DNA of 64,000 nt from Pseudarthrobacter sp. NIBRBAC000502772 (lineage in GTDB: Bacteria > Actinomycetota > Actinomycetes > Actinomycetales > Micrococcaceae), in contig NZ_CP041188.1 in NCBI RefSeq assembly GCF_006517235.1, positions 3,286,001 through 3,350,000 of the forward strand, read 5' to 3'. The notes beneath the pieces are model-generated. The model searched no databases and was not told the origin of the DNA. It saw nothing but the letters and a program-made list of their open reading frames with translations. Of this stretch, positions 42,724-50,179 are shown one piece after another (within the stretch, counting starts at the first letter, position 1; every line of letters begins with the position of its first letter). The position numbers and the translations under genes are program-made.

Positions 42724-43509
42724 ATGCACCGAATGTCGCCGAATGACGAATCGCTGGACACGGAGGCAACGGTCACGGAAGCTCCGGCCACGGAGACTCC
42801 GAACCGCGAGTTGCTGGATGCCGTGCGCGCGGCGCTGCTGGAGCGGACGGACCCGGTGCGGGCCACTGGCGCCCAGGCGTACATGAAGTCCACTCTGCCG
42901 TCACTGGGCGTCAGAGTCCCGGAAGTCAGGCGGCTGGCGCTGGCCGCTGCTTCCGTCCATCCCGTGACGTCGGCGGGCCAGTTGCGGGCAACGGTGCTGG
43001 AACTCTGGCGCGGCTCCACAGTACGCGAGGAACGCTATGCGGCCATTGACCTGACAAGCCTCCGGTTGGTGGCCCGCGACCAACTGATGCTCCCTGTCTA
43101 TGAGGAGATCATCCGCACCGGCGCGTGGTGGGATTTCGTGGATGGGGTGTCGCATCGTATCGGCGGGCTTCTTCAGGCCCACCGGCCCATGATGACCGAA
43201 GTCCTGCTGGCATGGAGTACAGACCAGGACTTCTGGATCAGGCGGTCGGCCATCACCTCGCAGTTGAAGGCCAAGGCCAGCACGGATCAGGACCTGCTGC
43301 GGGCTGTCATTGAGCAGAACCTGGCGGACCCGGAGTTTTTCATCCGGAAGGCCATTGGCTGGGCGCTTCGTGAATACGCCAAAACGGACCCGGAGTGGGT
43401 ACACGGTTTCGTGGTGGAAAAGGGCACGCGGTTGAGTCCGCTGTCCCGGAAGGAAGCCTTGCGGCACCTGGAACAGGGCACGACGGCGGGAATCACCGGC
43501 GCCGGATAA
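42724..43509 (+). CDS. DNA alkylation repair protein (AlkD-like HEAT repeat)
   Basis: HEAT-repeat glycosylase family that excises N3/N7-alkylated purines. Start ATG 42724 (MHRMSPNDESLDTEATV) by the leaderless box; the frame is open 30 codons further 5' but would contain the promoter. 261 aa. A Thr/Glu-rich N-terminal 35 residues precede the repeats: AYMKSTLPSLGVRVPEVRRL (~60-79), LWRGSTVREERYAAIDL (~100), WWDFVDGVSHRIGGLL (~138; the WDxVD motif carries the catalytic-type Asp), WIRRSAI and FIRKAIGWALREYAKTDPEWV. Typical AlkD wording. Confidence 0.92.
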   Translation: MHRMSPNDESLDTEATVTEAPATETPNRELLDAVRAALLERTDPVRATGAQAYMKSTLPSLGVRVPEVRRLALAAASVHPVTSAGQLRATVLELWRGSTVREERYAAIDLTSLRLVARDQLMLPVYEEIIRTGAWWDFVDGVSHRIGGLLQAHRPMMTEVLLAWSTDQDFWIRRSAITSQLKAKASTDQDLLRAVIEQNLADPEFFIRKAIGWALREYAKTDPEWVHGFVVEKGTRLSPLSRKEALRHLEQGTTAGITGAG

Positions 43510-43524
43510 CCGCGCCTGCGGAGA

Positions 43525-45081
43525 CTAGATAACGGGCCGTTCAGTCACCGGTTCGGCCGACTTCCGGAAGAGCCTTTTGGTGTCTGGATCCATGAAGATC
43601 AGGTACATGGCAAAAAGCAGGCCGGTAATCGCCGCCGCGACGCGGGCCAGGACCAGGGCAAGTCCCAGGTCCTCGGTCTGGAGGTAGGGAAATACGTCCA
43701 GCTGGTCAGAAATGGCGTAGATCATGAAGAACGACACGATGAAATACAGGGCCTTGACCTGCCAGTCATTGCGGATGCCTGTCACCGCGAACAGCGGGAT
43801 GAGCCACACCACGTACCAGGCCTGGATCATCGGCGCCAGCACCACGATGGCCGCAAAGCCCAGGGTGAGGCGGCGGATCAGCCGCTCATGCTCACCCCTG
43901 AAGATCTGGAAGGCGACGATGCCTACGGCAAGTAGTTTGCCGGCGTCGAACACCCAGTCGGCGAGCGTCCACCCGTCAAGGCCGAAGGCGTTCGAAACGG
44001 AAGCGACCACCAGCCCCACCAAGCCCACCGGCGCGTACCAAATGAAGAGGCTGCCAGGGGCGGACAGCCCATTGATCCAGCCGAACCCGAACCCGTTGAC
44101 GAGGCTCAGGCCGTACAGAATGGCCAGGCTCAGCCCTCCGGTCAGTCCCCAGAACAAGAATTTCCGCGGCCAGCCGGCGTTCTTGCCTGCCCAGATCAGG
44201 CCGATGAACGGCAGGAAAACGATGGTGATGGGCTTGACGGCGATGGAAAGGGTGACGAGGACTATGCCCAGCACCACGCGCCTGGTGGCCGCGTAGTACA
44301 GCCCGGCAAGGGCCAACCCGATCATGAGGGCATCGTTGTGGACGCTGGCGATGAAGTTGGTGAGGAACAGGGGGTTGGCCGCGGTGAGCCACAAAGCGCG
44401 GTGCGGATTGACGCCGTGAAGCTCGGCCAGCTTGGGCACGTAGATGACACAGAGGACCACACCAAACAGCGCCACGAGCCTGAAAAGCATCACGCTGGCC
44501 TCGGGCTGGACGTTGGTGGACCAGACCACAAACTGCTCGATCCACAGAAACAGCTGGCCGTACGGCACGGGAGCTTCAGTCCACTGTTTGTCGGCGCCTA
44601 GCTGGAAATAGTTGGACAGCGCCGAGATGCCGTTCTCGTAGGGGTTGAACCCCTCCACCATCAGCCTGCCCTGACCAATGTAGGCATACACGTCGCGGCT
44701 GAAGAGCGGGACGGTGAACATCAACGGCAGGCCCCATGCTGCGATGGCCTGCAGAGTTGCCTTTCGCGCCGCCGGCCCCCATACGCGGACCCGCTGGCCG
44801 AGCCTCAGCCAGGAGCGGACCAGGAGCATGCCGCCTACCGCAACCAGCACGATGGCCAGGGCAACGCCGATGGCCTCCGTCCGCATCCAGATAAAGATCG
44901 GAACGCGGCGGAGTTCGGATACGGGGGCCAGCCAGCCGACGCCGAGGGATCCGAACACCATAAGGACCGAGCCGACAAGACCGGCAAGGATGGGGGACCT
45001 GGCGTTATCCACTTCTGCCGCAGCGGACTCCGGGATCACGCTGGCGGCCATCTCCCCCGTTGCAGGCACAGGCGCCGTCAT
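43525..45081 (-). CDS. mptB: Polyprenol-phosphomannose-dependent alpha-1,6-mannosyltransferase (MptB-like)
   Basis: GT-C fold membrane glycosyltransferase that builds the alpha-1,6-mannan core of lipomannan-type glycolipids on the outer membrane face. 518 aa from ATG 45081 (MTAPVPATG); TTG 45096 is an alternative start. About 12 hydrophobic helices. The first outer loop carries the catalytic-type acidic motif FSRDVYAYIGQGRLM (~115-129), followed by GFNPYENG. WLTAANPLFL, SVHNDALMIGL and SIAVKPITIVFLPF match the actinobacterial MptA/MptB family. Monocistronic, convergent with the alkylation-repair gene. Confidence 0.9.
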   Translation of the reverse strand: MTAPVPATGEMAASVIPESAAAEVDNARSPILAGLVGSVLMVFGSLGVGWLAPVSELRRVPIFIWMRTEAIGVALAIVLVAVGGMLLVRSWLRLGQRVRVWGPAARKATLQAIAAWGLPLMFTVPLFSRDVYAYIGQGRLMVEGFNPYENGISALSNYFQLGADKQWTEAPVPYGQLFLWIEQFVVWSTNVQPEASVMLFRLVALFGVVLCVIYVPKLAELHGVNPHRALWLTAANPLFLTNFIASVHNDALMIGLALAGLYYAATRRVVLGIVLVTLSIAVKPITIVFLPFIGLIWAGKNAGWPRKFLFWGLTGGLSLAILYGLSLVNGFGFGWINGLSAPGSLFIWYAPVGLVGLVVASVSNAFGLDGWTLADWVFDAGKLLAVGIVAFQIFRGEHERLIRRLTLGFAAIVVLAPMIQAWYVVWLIPLFAVTGIRNDWQVKALYFIVSFFMIYAISDQLDVFPYLQTEDLGLALVLARVAAAITGLLFAMYLIFMDPDTKRLFRKSAEPVTERPVI

Positions 45082-45230
45082 CTCAGGATCGTCCAATCTC
45101 TTTACACTCGGCGCTTAAGTCCCGCGGGCGGCTGTGGCCGCCCGGGCCGCGCAGACACTGCACAGCGGCAAAATCCTCGCCCCATGTACCCGAAATCCTA
45201 GCATCGGACGGTTGCGCCGGAGCTAAACGG

Positions 45231-45236
45231 TAGGCT
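45231..45236 (+). promoter_or_regulatory. Leaderless -10 box of orn
   Basis: TAGGCT 6 nt before the GTG start at 45243, no ribosome-binding site between. Confidence 0.6.
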
Positions 45237-45242
45237 GGTCCG

Positions 45243-45875
45243 GTGCCTATATCTAACGAACGCATCGTCTGGATCGACTGCGAAATGACCGGCCTGGACA
45301 TCAAGAACGACGCCCTGATCGAGGTGGCGGCGCTGGTGACGGACTCAGAGCTCAACATTCTCGGCGACGGTGTGGACGTGGTGATCAAGCCTGAGGATGC
45401 TGCCCTCGCCCAGATGAACGACTTCGTGAGGGACATGCACACCCGGTCCGGGCTGCTCAAGGAACTGCCGCACGGCAAGACCATGGCCGAGGCCGAAGCC
45501 GCCGTGATGGAATACATCGAAAAGTGGGTGCCGGACCCGCGCAAGGCACCGCTGGGCGGCAACTCCGTTGGAACAGACCGCGTCTTCCTCTCCCGCGACA
45601 TGCCGGCCGTTGTGGAGCACCTGCATTACCGCGTGATCGACGTGAGCACCATTAAGGAACTCTCCCGCCGCTGGTTCGCCCGTGCCTACTTCCAGTCCCC
45701 CGCCAAGAAGGGCGGCCACCGCGCCCTGGGTGACATCCAGGATTCCATCGACGAGCTCCGCTACTACCGCGAGGCGGTTTTCGTTCCCGCTCCCGGGCCT
45801 GACAGCGCCACGGCCCGCGAAGTCGCCCAGCGCATCACTGCCTCGCCGGGCACAGCAGGTATTCCGAAAGAGTAA
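45243..45875 (+). CDS. orn: Oligoribonuclease
   Basis: DEDDh 3'-5' exonuclease that degrades 2-5 nt RNAs and pGpG. GTG start 45243. 210 aa. Exo I is WIDCEMTGLD (~10-19), Exo II GNSVGTDRVFLSRDMP (~102-117), Exo III HRALGDIQDSIDELRYY (~160-176) with the catalytic His and Asp. The C-terminal ~25 residues (PGPDSATAREVAQRI...) extend past the E. coli length. Followed by tRNA-His on the same strand. Confidence 0.96.
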   Translation: MPISNERIVWIDCEMTGLDIKNDALIEVAALVTDSELNILGDGVDVVIKPEDAALAQMNDFVRDMHTRSGLLKELPHGKTMAEAEAAVMEYIEKWVPDPRKAPLGGNSVGTDRVFLSRDMPAVVEHLHYRVIDVSTIKELSRRWFARAYFQSPAKKGGHRALGDIQDSIDELRYYREAVFVPAPGPDSATAREVAQRITASPGTAGIPKE

Positions 45876-45877
45876 TC

Positions 45878-45925
45878 TGCGCCACGTTTGGCGGAAATTT
45901 TCGCAAAAACCCCAAAAGTGGCGCA
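45878..45925. repeat. Imperfect intergenic palindrome at the orn 3' end
   Basis: TGCGCCAC (45878-45885) pairs with GTGGCGCA (45918-45925), continued imperfectly inwards by GTTT and AAAA. It begins 2 nt after the orn stop. It is weaker than the other palindromes; it may be a degenerate terminator. Confidence 0.45.
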
Positions 45926-46003
45926 AGCACCGTCAAACAGCAGGTAAGCTATTTGAGTTGCCTTTCCAGAGCACCGGACCACCGGGAAATCTGTGGGGCA
46001 CAT

Positions 46004-46077
46004 GGTGGGCTTAGCTCAGTTGGCAGAGCGCCTGGTTGTGGTCCAGGAGGTCGCGGGTTCAACCCCCGTAGCTCACC
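46004..46077 (+). tRNA. tRNA-His (anticodon GTG)
   Basis: The extra G-1 (46004) faces C73 (46077), the tRNA-His identity element. Acceptor GTGGGCT/AGCTCAC with one G-U, anticodon stem CCTGG/CCAGG around TTGTGGT (GTG), T-arm GCGGG-TTCAACC-CCCGT. CCA not encoded. Confidence 0.95.
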
Positions 46078-46108
46078 CTCATAGGGCGGCAGTAAAGGCC
46101 GTCCATTT

Positions 46109-46148
46109 GGAGGCCGTACCGGATATCCGGTACGGCCTCCATTTTTTT
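46109..46148 (+). terminator. Terminator after tRNA-His
   Basis: A perfect 32-bp palindrome at 46109-46140 (arms begin GGAGGCCGTACCGGAT) followed by A and a run of seven Ts. This is the best classical intrinsic terminator in the window. Confidence 0.93.
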
Positions 46149-46193
46149 GCATAACCGCCGGCGCCACGCCGCACGCACGAAGGGCCGCCTGAC

Positions 46194-46766
46194 ATGACAG
46201 TTCTGCCAATCACCGTCTGGGGTGAACCGGTGCTGCACCGCCGCGCCGCCGAGGTGGAGGTTTTCGACGACGAACTGCGCACCCTGATCGCGGACATGTT
46301 TGAAACCAACGAGGCGGCCAACGGCGTGGGCCTGGCGGCGCCGCAGGTCGGTGTGGGCAAAAGAATCTTTGTGTACAAGTACGCCAATGACGACGGCGCT
46401 CCGCCCACCGGGGTCCTGGTAAACCCGGTACTGACCCTGTCCAAGATCTCTGGCGCGCTGCCGGACCCCGAGGAAGAGGAAGAGGGCTGCCTCTCCTTCC
46501 CCGGCGGCGCATACCCGCTCAAGCGTGCGGAGTGGGCGCGGGTGGAAGGATTTGACGGCCATGGGCAGCCGGTGGAGTTCGAAGCGACCGGATGGTTCGC
46601 ACGGGTCATCCAGCATGAATACGACCACCTCGACGGAAAACTCTACGTCAACCGGCTGATTGACCGCTATGCACGGAAGGCCATGAAACTGGCCAAGAAG
46701 AGCGGCTGGGGTGTGCCCGGCCTGACCTGGATGCCCGGCGTGGATCCGGACCCGTTCGGCCACTGA
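46194..46766 (+). CDS. def: Peptide deformylase
   Basis: Removes the N-formyl group from new proteins; Fe2+ or Zn2+ enzyme. 190 aa. Motif 1 GVGLAAPQVG (~43-52), motif 2 EGCLSFPGG (~97-105; metal Cys), motif 3 QHEYDHLDGKLY (~141-152; two metal His and catalytic Glu). The Ser in CLSFP, in place of the usual ESCLS context, fits the actinobacterial form. Start ATG 46194 (MTVLPITVWGEPVLHRRA). The C-terminus runs about 25 residues beyond the last helix of the E. coli enzyme. Confidence 0.96.
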   Translation: MTVLPITVWGEPVLHRRAAEVEVFDDELRTLIADMFETNEAANGVGLAAPQVGVGKRIFVYKYANDDGAPPTGVLVNPVLTLSKISGALPDPEEEEEGCLSFPGGAYPLKRAEWARVEGFDGHGQPVEFEATGWFARVIQHEYDHLDGKLYVNRLIDRYARKAMKLAKKSGWGVPGLTWMPGVDPDPFGH

Positions 46767-46775
46767 GCCCACACA

Positions 46776-47573
46776 TTACCTCGCGGTAATGGTTGGCTGG
46801 TCCGGGCAGGAGTCCAGGACGCGCTTCATCGCATCCTTCTCCGGCTGCGTGACCCACAGTCCATAGGACGCCTTCACCGAGACCTGGCGGGCCACGTAAT
46901 GGCAGCGGATGTTCTTGTTCCTCGGCAGCCAGGTGGCGGCGTCGCTTGCGCTCTTCTGCTGATTTGCAGGACCGTCCGCGGCGATGAGGTTTATCGGATC
47001 GTTGGCCAGGCTCTGGCGCTGCTGCGGGGTCAGCCCCTGTGCGCCTTTCTGCCACGCGTCACTGAGCGCCACGACGTGATCGATCTGGATTTCCTTGCTG
47101 CTTTCCGGGCCGCGCCGGAACTCCATGGCTTTGCCCGTGTACGGCTCATGGATGGACCCTGACACTACCTTGCATTTGGACCCCTCCGTGAAGCCCACAG
47201 CGGTGAGGTCCCTGCGGAGGATGTCGTTGCGGGTGTCGCAGCCGTTCCGGTCCACGTCCAGCCAGGCCTGCCCGAAGGCCTCCCGCTGGTAATTGTCTTT
47301 GGGAGCCCGTCCCTTGACGGAAAGCCGCTCGAGGGCGGTCAGGGCACTCCCCTGCGGTACAGCGTGCACCGGGATCACGGGCTTCATCCAGGTCCCGTCG
47401 AAAACAGGCGCCTCGCGGGGGCCGGCGATTGCCGGTTCTGCCGCAGCGAACTGGCCCGCGGTGAAAAACCACCCCGCAGAGCCCACTGCAGACACGGCCA
47501 GCACCGCCAGCAGAGCCCAGGCCTGCCTCGAACGGCGGCGGGCACGGCGGTAGGCACGCCAGCTGACGGTCAT
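46776..47573 (-). CDS. Exported HNH-type endonuclease family protein (DUF1524/GmrSD C-terminal-like)
   Basis: 265 aa from ATG 47573 (MTVSWRAYRRARRR); TTG 47579 is 2 codons upstream. A basic n-region and one hydrophobic segment (~18-38) make a signal peptide or anchor. The nuclease core is IQIDHVVALSDAW (~163-175), with the DHV-type His-Asp, followed by LANDPINLIAADGPANQQK (~186-204; the Asn and downstream Lys of an HNH/beta-beta-alpha metal site). Four cysteines (NGCDTR, SKCKVV, IRCHYV, DSCPDQ) could form two disulfides, which fits an extracellular enzyme. Likely a nutritional or defensive nuclease; no immunity gene is adjacent. Confidence 0.87.
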   Translation of the reverse strand: MTVSWRAYRRARRRSRQAWALLAVLAVSAVGSAGWFFTAGQFAAAEPAIAGPREAPVFDGTWMKPVIPVHAVPQGSALTALERLSVKGRAPKDNYQREAFGQAWLDVDRNGCDTRNDILRRDLTAVGFTEGSKCKVVSGSIHEPYTGKAMEFRRGPESSKEIQIDHVVALSDAWQKGAQGLTPQQRQSLANDPINLIAADGPANQQKSASDAATWLPRNKNIRCHYVARQVSVKASYGLWVTQPEKDAMKRVLDSCPDQPTITAR

Positions 47574-47698
47574 GGGCAACCGGCTCTTCCGGAAATGTAA
47601 TGCACCAGAAGAGCCTAGGCCACCCCACTGACACCCCTGCGGTTATCCACAGTGGGGAGGACGAGTGGCCCGGATGATCCGCCTACTGCTATGGCCGG

Positions 47699-47902
47699 CT
47701 ACTGCTCCCGGACTACACGGCGCAGGTCTTCTTCGGCAAGCTGGAGGAGCCCTTCGAGCTGGCGCACACGGTCGTCGCCGACGTCGCCGGAAGCCCGGGA
47801 CGCGCGGGCCTGCTCCAGGAGCCTGATGGCTTCTTTGTGGTTGGCCTTGGCGACGTCGAGGGCGTGTTCAAGAGTGGTCTCGTGGAGAGTTTCGTTATCC
47901 AT
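47699..47902 (-). CDS. Small helical protein, unknown function
   Basis: 67 aa, start ATG 47902 (MDNETLHETTLEHALDVAKANHKEA). The sequence is heptad-like and charged throughout (LEQARASRASGDVGDDRVRQLEGLLQLAEEDLRRVVREQ is predicted helix; only landmarks LLEQAR and LLQLAEEDL are used here), suggesting a short coiled coil. G/C at third positions and the absence of rare residues support coding. No clear ribosome-binding site and no family recognised. A second overlapping frame of similar length lacks these properties. Confidence 0.6.
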   Translation of the reverse strand: MDNETLHETTLEHALDVAKANHKEAIRLLEQARASRASGDVGDDRVRQLEGLLQLAEEDLRRVVREQ

Positions 47903-47988
47903 GCCACCAGTGTGGTCCCGATTCCCGGCTGATTCCAGCGAATCAGCCGGGAATGTCGGGTGGCCGGCCCGCAGACGGCCTAGACGGC

Positions 47989-49467
47989 CTAGACGGCGAT
48001 TGCGGCCAAGGCCGCTGCGGCTTCCTTGGCGGGGAACGCCGGCGGGTTGACGCCGGCCATCTCTTCCATAACCCGGACTACCTGGCAGCTGTAGCCGAAC
48101 TCGTTGTCGTACCAGACGTAAAGAATCAGGTTTTTCTCGTTGGAGATCGTGGCAAGGCCGTCAACGATGCCGGCACGGCGCGAGCCGACGAAGTCCGTGG
48201 AAACAACCTCGGGCGAATCGATGTAGTCGATCTGCTTGCGCAGGTCCGAATGCAGGGACATCTGACGCAGATAATCATTCACCTCATCCTTGGTGGTGCC
48301 GTTTTCCAGGCTGAGGTTCAGGATGGCCAGCGAGACGTCCGGGGTGGGGACGCGAATGGAGCTGCCGGTGAGCTTGCCCTGAAGTTCGGGCAGTGCCTTC
48401 GCCACGGCAGTGGCCGCTCCGGTTTCGGTGATGACCATGTTCAGCGCGGCGGAGCGGCCGCGGCGGTCGCCCTTGTGGAAGTTGTCGATCAGGTTCTGGT
48501 CGTTGGTGAAGGAGTGAACGGTCTCCACGTGGCCGTGGATCACGCCGAACTTGTCGTTGATAGCCTTCAGGACCGGGGTAATGGCGTTGGTGGTGCAGGA
48601 CGCCGCGGACACGATCTGGTCCGTGTCCTCGATGGTGCCGTGGTTAATGCCGTGCACGATGTTCTTCAGCGCGCCCTTGCCCGGGGCAGTCAGGAGAACG
48701 CGGGCAACGCCCTTGCTCTGCAGGTGCTGGGACAGGCCCTCAGCGTCGCGCCAGCGGCCCGTGTTGTCCACCACCAGGGCGTTGTGGATGCCGTACGCGG
48801 TGTAGTCGATCGTGGCGGGGTTGTCCGAGTAGATGACCTGGACCTGCACACCGTTCGCGGTGATGGTGTTGGCGTCCTCGTCAACGCGGATGGTTCCCTC
48901 GAAGGAGCCGTGGACCGAGTCGCGGCGCAGAAGGCTGGCGCGCTTGGTGAGGTCCTTGTCCGAGCCGCGGCGCACCACGATGGCGCGCAGGCGCAGGCCG
49001 TGGCCGCCGCCAGCCTTTTCGATGAGAAGGCGCGCCAGCAGGCGGCCGATCCGGCCAAAGCCGTACAGCACAACGTCGGTGCTGGTGCGGTCATCGCCAC
49101 CACGCTTGCCAACTACCGCGGCAAGCTCGGCGCGGAGGAACTCCTCCAGGGTGGCGCCGTCGCCTTCTGCCTTGAACTTTTCCGCGAGGCGGGCGACGTC
49201 GATGGCCGCCGCACCCAGCTCCAGCTGGGCCAGGATGTTCAGCAGCGGTGCGGTCTCTTCGAGCAGGAGCTCGGTGTTGCTCATGCGGCGGGCGAAACGG
49301 TGCGCCTTGAGGATGTTCATGGTGGACTTGTTGATCAGGCTGCGGCCGTGAATGCTGGTCACCACGTTGTTCTCGCGGTACAGCCGGCCAATCACCGGAA
49401 TCATGGCCTCGGCGAGAGCCTCCCGGCCCATCCACGTATCAAGACAAGAATCTGACGTCTGGCTCAC
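47989..49467 (-). CDS. Glyceraldehyde-3-phosphate dehydrogenase, long N-extended form
   Basis: GAPDH of the ~480-residue class (compare GapB/GapX of corynebacteria, thought gluconeogenic and NADP-using). GTG start 49467, with GAGGAAGG 7 nt upstream. 492 aa. Residues 1-130 are a helical extension (MGREALAEAMIPVIGRLYRE...ELLLEETAPLLNILAQ). The Rossmann loop is YGFGRIGRLLARLL (~135), active-site SAASCTTNAITPVLK (~287-301) with the catalytic Cys, the His in HSFTNDQ, and WYDNEFGYSCQVV (~460). Not in a glycolytic operon here. A -10 candidate lies 180 nt upstream, implying a long leader. Confidence 0.92.
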   Translation of the reverse strand: MSQTSDSCLDTWMGREALAEAMIPVIGRLYRENNVVTSIHGRSLINKSTMNILKAHRFARRMSNTELLLEETAPLLNILAQLELGAAAIDVARLAEKFKAEGDGATLEEFLRAELAAVVGKRGGDDRTSTDVVLYGFGRIGRLLARLLIEKAGGGHGLRLRAIVVRRGSDKDLTKRASLLRRDSVHGSFEGTIRVDEDANTITANGVQVQVIYSDNPATIDYTAYGIHNALVVDNTGRWRDAEGLSQHLQSKGVARVLLTAPGKGALKNIVHGINHGTIEDTDQIVSAASCTTNAITPVLKAINDKFGVIHGHVETVHSFTNDQNLIDNFHKGDRRGRSAALNMVITETGAATAVAKALPELQGKLTGSSIRVPTPDVSLAILNLSLENGTTKDEVNDYLRQMSLHSDLRKQIDYIDSPEVVSTDFVGSRRAGIVDGLATISNEKNLILYVWYDNEFGYSCQVVRVMEEMAGVNPPAFPAKEAAAALAAIAV

Positions 49468-49485
49468 AGAACTACCTTCCTCGGT

Positions 49486-49566
49486 TCAGCCGCATACGTC
49501 GTCGTACGCGGTTGGCGGCCACCTGATGTTGTCCAGGGGCTCTGGCACCGGCAGGATGCGGTCCAT
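49486..49566 (-). CDS. Possible 26-codon upstream ORF in the GAPDH leader
   Basis: ATG 49566 to TGA ending at 49486, 18 nt before the GAPDH start, inside the predicted 5' leader. Codons are strongly GC3 and the peptide is rich in Pro, Trp, Tyr and Asp (ILPVPEPLDNIRWPP). No ribosome-binding site is evident. Could be a regulatory leader peptide or chance. Confidence 0.25.
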   Translation of the reverse strand: MDRILPVPEPLDNIRWPPTAYDDVCG

Positions 49567-49648
49567 CCCGGGTGCCGTGGAGAAGCGTAAAGAAAAGCCA
49601 CCGGCTGCGAACGCAGACCCGGCGGCAGAACTTCTACGTTCGCTCTCT

Positions 49649-49654
49649 ATTCTA
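49649..49654 (-). promoter_or_regulatory. Candidate -10 box for the GAPDH gene
   Basis: TAGAAT on the minus strand, 182 nt upstream of the GTG start. It is the best TANNNT match in the 267-base gap between the gene and rnpB; the -35 is unclear. No other structure was recognised in this gap. Confidence 0.45.
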
Positions 49655-49734
49655 GGCTGGAGCGACACCGCGGACCGCCGCAACCGGCGTGAAATCACTC
49701 ACATACGGGGCGCGTCGGTGCCCGGCGGGTGGTG

Positions 49735-50126
49735 TTGGATGGGTTGACCGATACGCCGGGTTCTGTGCTCCCGTGCCGTTACCAGCGCGGGAGTAGCGGC
49801 CATCCATCTACGGACGCCGTTGCCGACGCCCTCCAGCGGCCTACCCGGACACTCGGGCGGGCAGCCCTCAAACGTGTCCTGTCTGGCCTTGCTCCGGGTG
49901 GGGTTTACCTAGCCTTCCCGGTCACCCGGGAAGCTGGTGGTCTCTTACACCACCGTTTCACCCTTACCTGCTGAGCTTCCGTTGCCGGAAGACGCAGGCG
50001 GTCTGTTCTCTGTGGCACTGGCCTGCGGGTTACCCCGAGTGGGCGTTACCCACCACCCTGCCCTGCGGAGCCCGGACGTTCCTCGAGCCACTTCCGTGAC
50101 GCGCGGCCGCCTGGTCAACCCATCCG
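49735..50126 (-). ncRNA. rnpB: RNase P RNA, bacterial type A
   Basis: Catalytic RNA for tRNA 5' maturation. The minus strand shows the ordered conserved blocks: CGTCCGGGCTCCGCAGGGCAG near the 5' end, GGGTAACGCCCA, AGGCCAGTGCCACAGAGAAC, GGTAAGGGTGAAACGGTG, GGTAAACCCC, and near the 3' end ACAGAACCCGGCGTATCGG. The first GGATGGGTTGACC and the last GGTCAACCCATCC pair as stem P1, which fixes the ends to a few bases. The 5' GAGGAACGTCC differs from the common GAGGAAAGTCC by one base. About 390 nt. Confidence 0.95.
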
Positions 50127-50132
50127 CAGCCC

Positions 50133-50138
50133 AGTCTA
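50133..50138 (-). promoter_or_regulatory. rnpB -10 box, inside a 15-bp palindrome
   Basis: TAGACT on the minus strand, 7 nt before the expected rnpB 5' end. The overlapping sequence TCTACCGCCGGTAGA (50135-50149) is a perfect palindrome with one central base. Confidence 0.6.
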
Positions 50139-50167
50139 CCGCCGGTAGAGGGCACCGCCGTCGCCGG

Positions 50168-50173
50168 TAGGAT
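50168..50173 (+). promoter_or_regulatory. Leaderless -10 box of yaaA
   Basis: TAGGAT 6 nt before the GTG at 50180. It is divergent from the rnpB promoter with only 29 bp between the two -10 boxes, so the polymerase footprints overlap. Confidence 0.6.
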
Positions 50174-50179
50174 CGTACG

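Noticed and set aside
47953-49455. 500-codon plus-strand frame opposite the GAPDH gene
   Set aside because: Exact antisense of a gene with an intact active site; typical third-position GC shadow.
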